DNA of 15,625 nucleotides, from the NCBI GenBank assembly GCA_934486915.1, contig CAKSRC010000029.1, forward strand, positions 1 to 15,625, given 5' to 3'. Position numbers and translations under genes: made by a program. Below are positions 14,213 through 15,625 of the stretch, one piece after another. The notes under the pieces are model-generated. The model worked only from the letters and a program-made list of their open reading frames with translations. It was not told where the DNA came from and made no database searches. How positions within the stretch are numbered: position 1 is the stretch's first letter; every line of letters starts with the position of its first letter. The DNA is from an uncultured Eubacteriales bacterium. GTDB lineage: Bacteria; Bacillota; Clostridia; Oscillospirales; Acutalibacteraceae.

Positions 14213-15598
14213 TTGGATTATATCTTAGAAAGAATCAAGAGTATAAATGATGTCATCAACGGTATCGTTTGGGGACCTTACATGCTCTTGTTTTTGTTGT
14301 TTGTCGGTCTTTTTTTTACAGTTTGTTCAGGCTTTTTTCAAGTAAAACATTTTAAGCTTTGTTTTAAAAATACTATAGGTTCACTTTTTAAAATCGGCAG
14401 TAAACAAAAAGAAAATGAGAAAGGGATATCTGCTTTTCAAGCGATGACAACAGCCTTAGCAGGCGCTATCGGCACAGGAAATGTGGTAGGTGTGGCGACA
14501 GCAATTGCTTTAGGTGGACCCGGTTCTATTTTTTGGATGTGGATTGCTGCTATTGTTGGCATGATGACTATATTTGCGGAAAATGTACTTGGGGTAAAAT
14601 ATAGAAAGGTAAATTCTAAAGGTGAAGTCGTTGGCGGACCTATGTATTATATTGAATACGGTTTAAAACAAAAATGGCTTGCTGTTTTATTTGCGATTTT
14701 TTGTATTTTTGCTACTCTTGGTATGGGAAATATGACGCAGGCTAATTCTATAGCTGCTGCTATGAAGGAGTCATTCTCATTTGAACCCAAATATACGGGC
14801 GTAGTCTTATGTATTATTTCAGGACTGATAATTTTTGGTGGGATTAATAGAATTGCAAAGTTCAGTGAAAAAATAGTTCCTATAATGGCCGGGTTTTATA
14901 TCATTGGAGGTCTAATTGTTATTATACATAACGCAAATACATTGCCATCGGTTTTTAGAGATATTTTTACAAGTGCATTTTCCTTTAAATCCGCATTTGG
15001 TGGAGCGGCAGGGATTACAGCCCTTAAGGCGATGAAATACGGCATTTCAAGAGGGGTATTTTCAAATGAGGCCGGCCTTGGAAGTTCGCCTATAGTATAT
15101 GCTTCATCTTCTGAAAAAAATCCCGTGATACAAGGAATGTGGGGAATATTTCAAGTGTTTTTTGATACTATTATAGGCTGCAGTATTACTGCCTTATGTA
15201 TATTATCATCCGGCATACCTACGGCAAACAGAAATGGTGCCGAGCTTAGTAATTTAGCCTTTGAAAGTGTTTTTGGAAGATTTGGCTCTGTCTTTGTTGC
15301 AATATCTATCACTTTGTTTGCATTTGCAACTATAACAAGTTGGTATTTTTACGGCGAAAAAAGTTTAGAGTATCTTATAGGTGATAGATACAATGTGATT
15401 TTCAAGTCGTTATATATAGTCATGATATTATTTGCTTGTGTGATAGATCTAAATTTAGTTTGGGAATTGTCCGACACATTTAACGGTCTTATGGCTATAC
15501 CGAACTTGATTGCATTGATGTTATTATCCAAAGAGGTAATAAGGGAAATAAGAAAATATGATAAATACTTAAAAAATAAGAGGTGTAAAAATGAGTAA
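14213..15598 (+). CDS. AGCS-family sodium:alanine/glycine symporter
   Basis: This is a membrane transporter that takes up small neutral amino acids such as alanine or glycine together with Na+ (or H+). The 461-residue protein has about ten or eleven hydrophobic segments. It carries the family hallmarks AGAIGTGNVVG (83-93), GGPMYYIEYGL (about 140-150) and SRGVFSNEAGLGSSP (about 285), as in AlsT/DagA. The frame is open from TTG at 14192, but GGAGGGAG at 14201-14208 lies inside that extension. The TTG at 14213, four bases after it, is therefore the likely start and gives the usual N-terminus. It follows the phosphopantetheinyl transferase by 34 bases without a terminator and overlaps the next gene by eight bases. 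Alanine and glycine cannot be told apart from the sequence. Confidence 0.93.
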   Translation: MDYILERIKSINDVINGIVWGPYMLLFLLFVGLFFTVCSGFFQVKHFKLCFKNTIGSLFKIGSKQKENEKGISAFQAMTTALAGAIGTGNVVGVATAIALGGPGSIFWMWIAAIVGMMTIFAENVLGVKYRKVNSKGEVVGGPMYYIEYGLKQKWLAVLFAIFCIFATLGMGNMTQANSIAAAMKESFSFEPKYTGVVLCIISGLIIFGGINRIAKFSEKIVPIMAGFYIIGGLIVIIHNANTLPSVFRDIFTSAFSFKSAFGGAAGITALKAMKYGISRGVFSNEAGLGSSPIVYASSSEKNPVIQGMWGIFQVFFDTIIGCSITALCILSSGIPTANRNGAELSNLAFESVFGRFGSVFVAISITLFAFATITSWYFYGEKSLEYLIGDRYNVIFKSLYIVMILFACVIDLNLVWELSDTFNGLMAIPNLIALMLLSKEVIREIRKYDKYLKNKRCKNE

Positions 15599-15625
15599 GG
15601 AATCCACAAAATCAATAAAATTTGC
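15591..15625 (+). CDS. Start of a further gene, cut by the window edge
   Basis: An ATG at 15591 opens a frame, reading MSKESTKSIKF, that remains open to the end of the window. GAGGTG lies about six bases upstream inside the symporter gene, and the start overlaps the symporter stop by eight bases, as expected for coupled genes. Only about eleven codons are visible, so no product can be named. Confidence 0.6.
   Translation, partial: MSKESTKSIKF

Noticed and set aside
1..15625. CRISPR arrays, tRNA or rRNA genes, insertion sequences, toxin-antitoxin or phage-defence genes
   Set aside because: No regularly spaced repeats, transposase or integrase motifs or tRNA-like cloverleaf sequences were noticed on either strand. 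The gaps between genes are all under about 215 bases, and apart from the secreted protein and the truncated final gene the genes fall into recognised families.

Overview
The window looks like a chromosomal, mostly housekeeping segment of a low-G+C Gram-positive anaerobe of the Clostridia/Tissierellia type. The grounds are the A+T-rich sequence, strong GGAGG-like ribosome binding sites, frequent GTG and TTG starts, and the gene order nusB, tsaD-like, xseA, xseB, ispA, dxs, tlyA, nadK, argR, recN, which is a hallmark of that group. No genus can be named from the sequence alone. There is no sign of a plasmid, phage, insertion sequence, CRISPR array, rRNA or tRNA.

Left part, plus strand (1-2776). 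A strong consensus promoter drives a 262-residue secreted protein of unknown function carrying a CxxCH motif. A 182-base gap with direct and inverted repeats follows, then prfB (release factor 2, encoded without the usual programmed frameshift) and an orphan GtrA-family membrane protein. A hairpin at 2797-2834 separates this block from the convergent operon to its right.

Centre, minus strand (2841-12210). Ten tightly packed genes are read from a single visible promoter upstream of nusB. They cover transcription antitermination (nusB), an uncharacterised TsaD/Kae1 paralogue, exonuclease VII (xseA, xseB), isoprenoid precursor synthesis (ispA, dxs), an S4-domain/FtsJ rRNA methyltransferase (tlyA), NAD kinase (nadK), the arginine repressor (argR) and the DNA repair ATPase RecN. 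Genes overlap or lie a few bases apart throughout, apart from a 34-base gap between ispA and dxs. In many spore-forming Clostridia this operon is flanked by spoIIIA/asp23-type genes before nusB and spoIVB-spo0A after recN. Neither flank is present here, which hints at a non-sporulating lineage.

Right part, plus strand (12422-15625). zapA and dut form a divergent two-gene unit ending in a probable terminator. A well-formed promoter then starts a second unit: a Sfp-type phosphopantetheinyl transferase, an AGCS-family sodium:alanine symporter, and the first 35 bases of a further gene cut by the window edge.

I found no convincing new multi-gene system. The items most worth following up are the secreted CxxCH protein and the TsaD paralogue. 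Several start codons are placed downstream of the longest possible ORF because a ribosome binding site decides them (recN, dxs, xseB, the phosphopantetheinyl transferase and the symporter).
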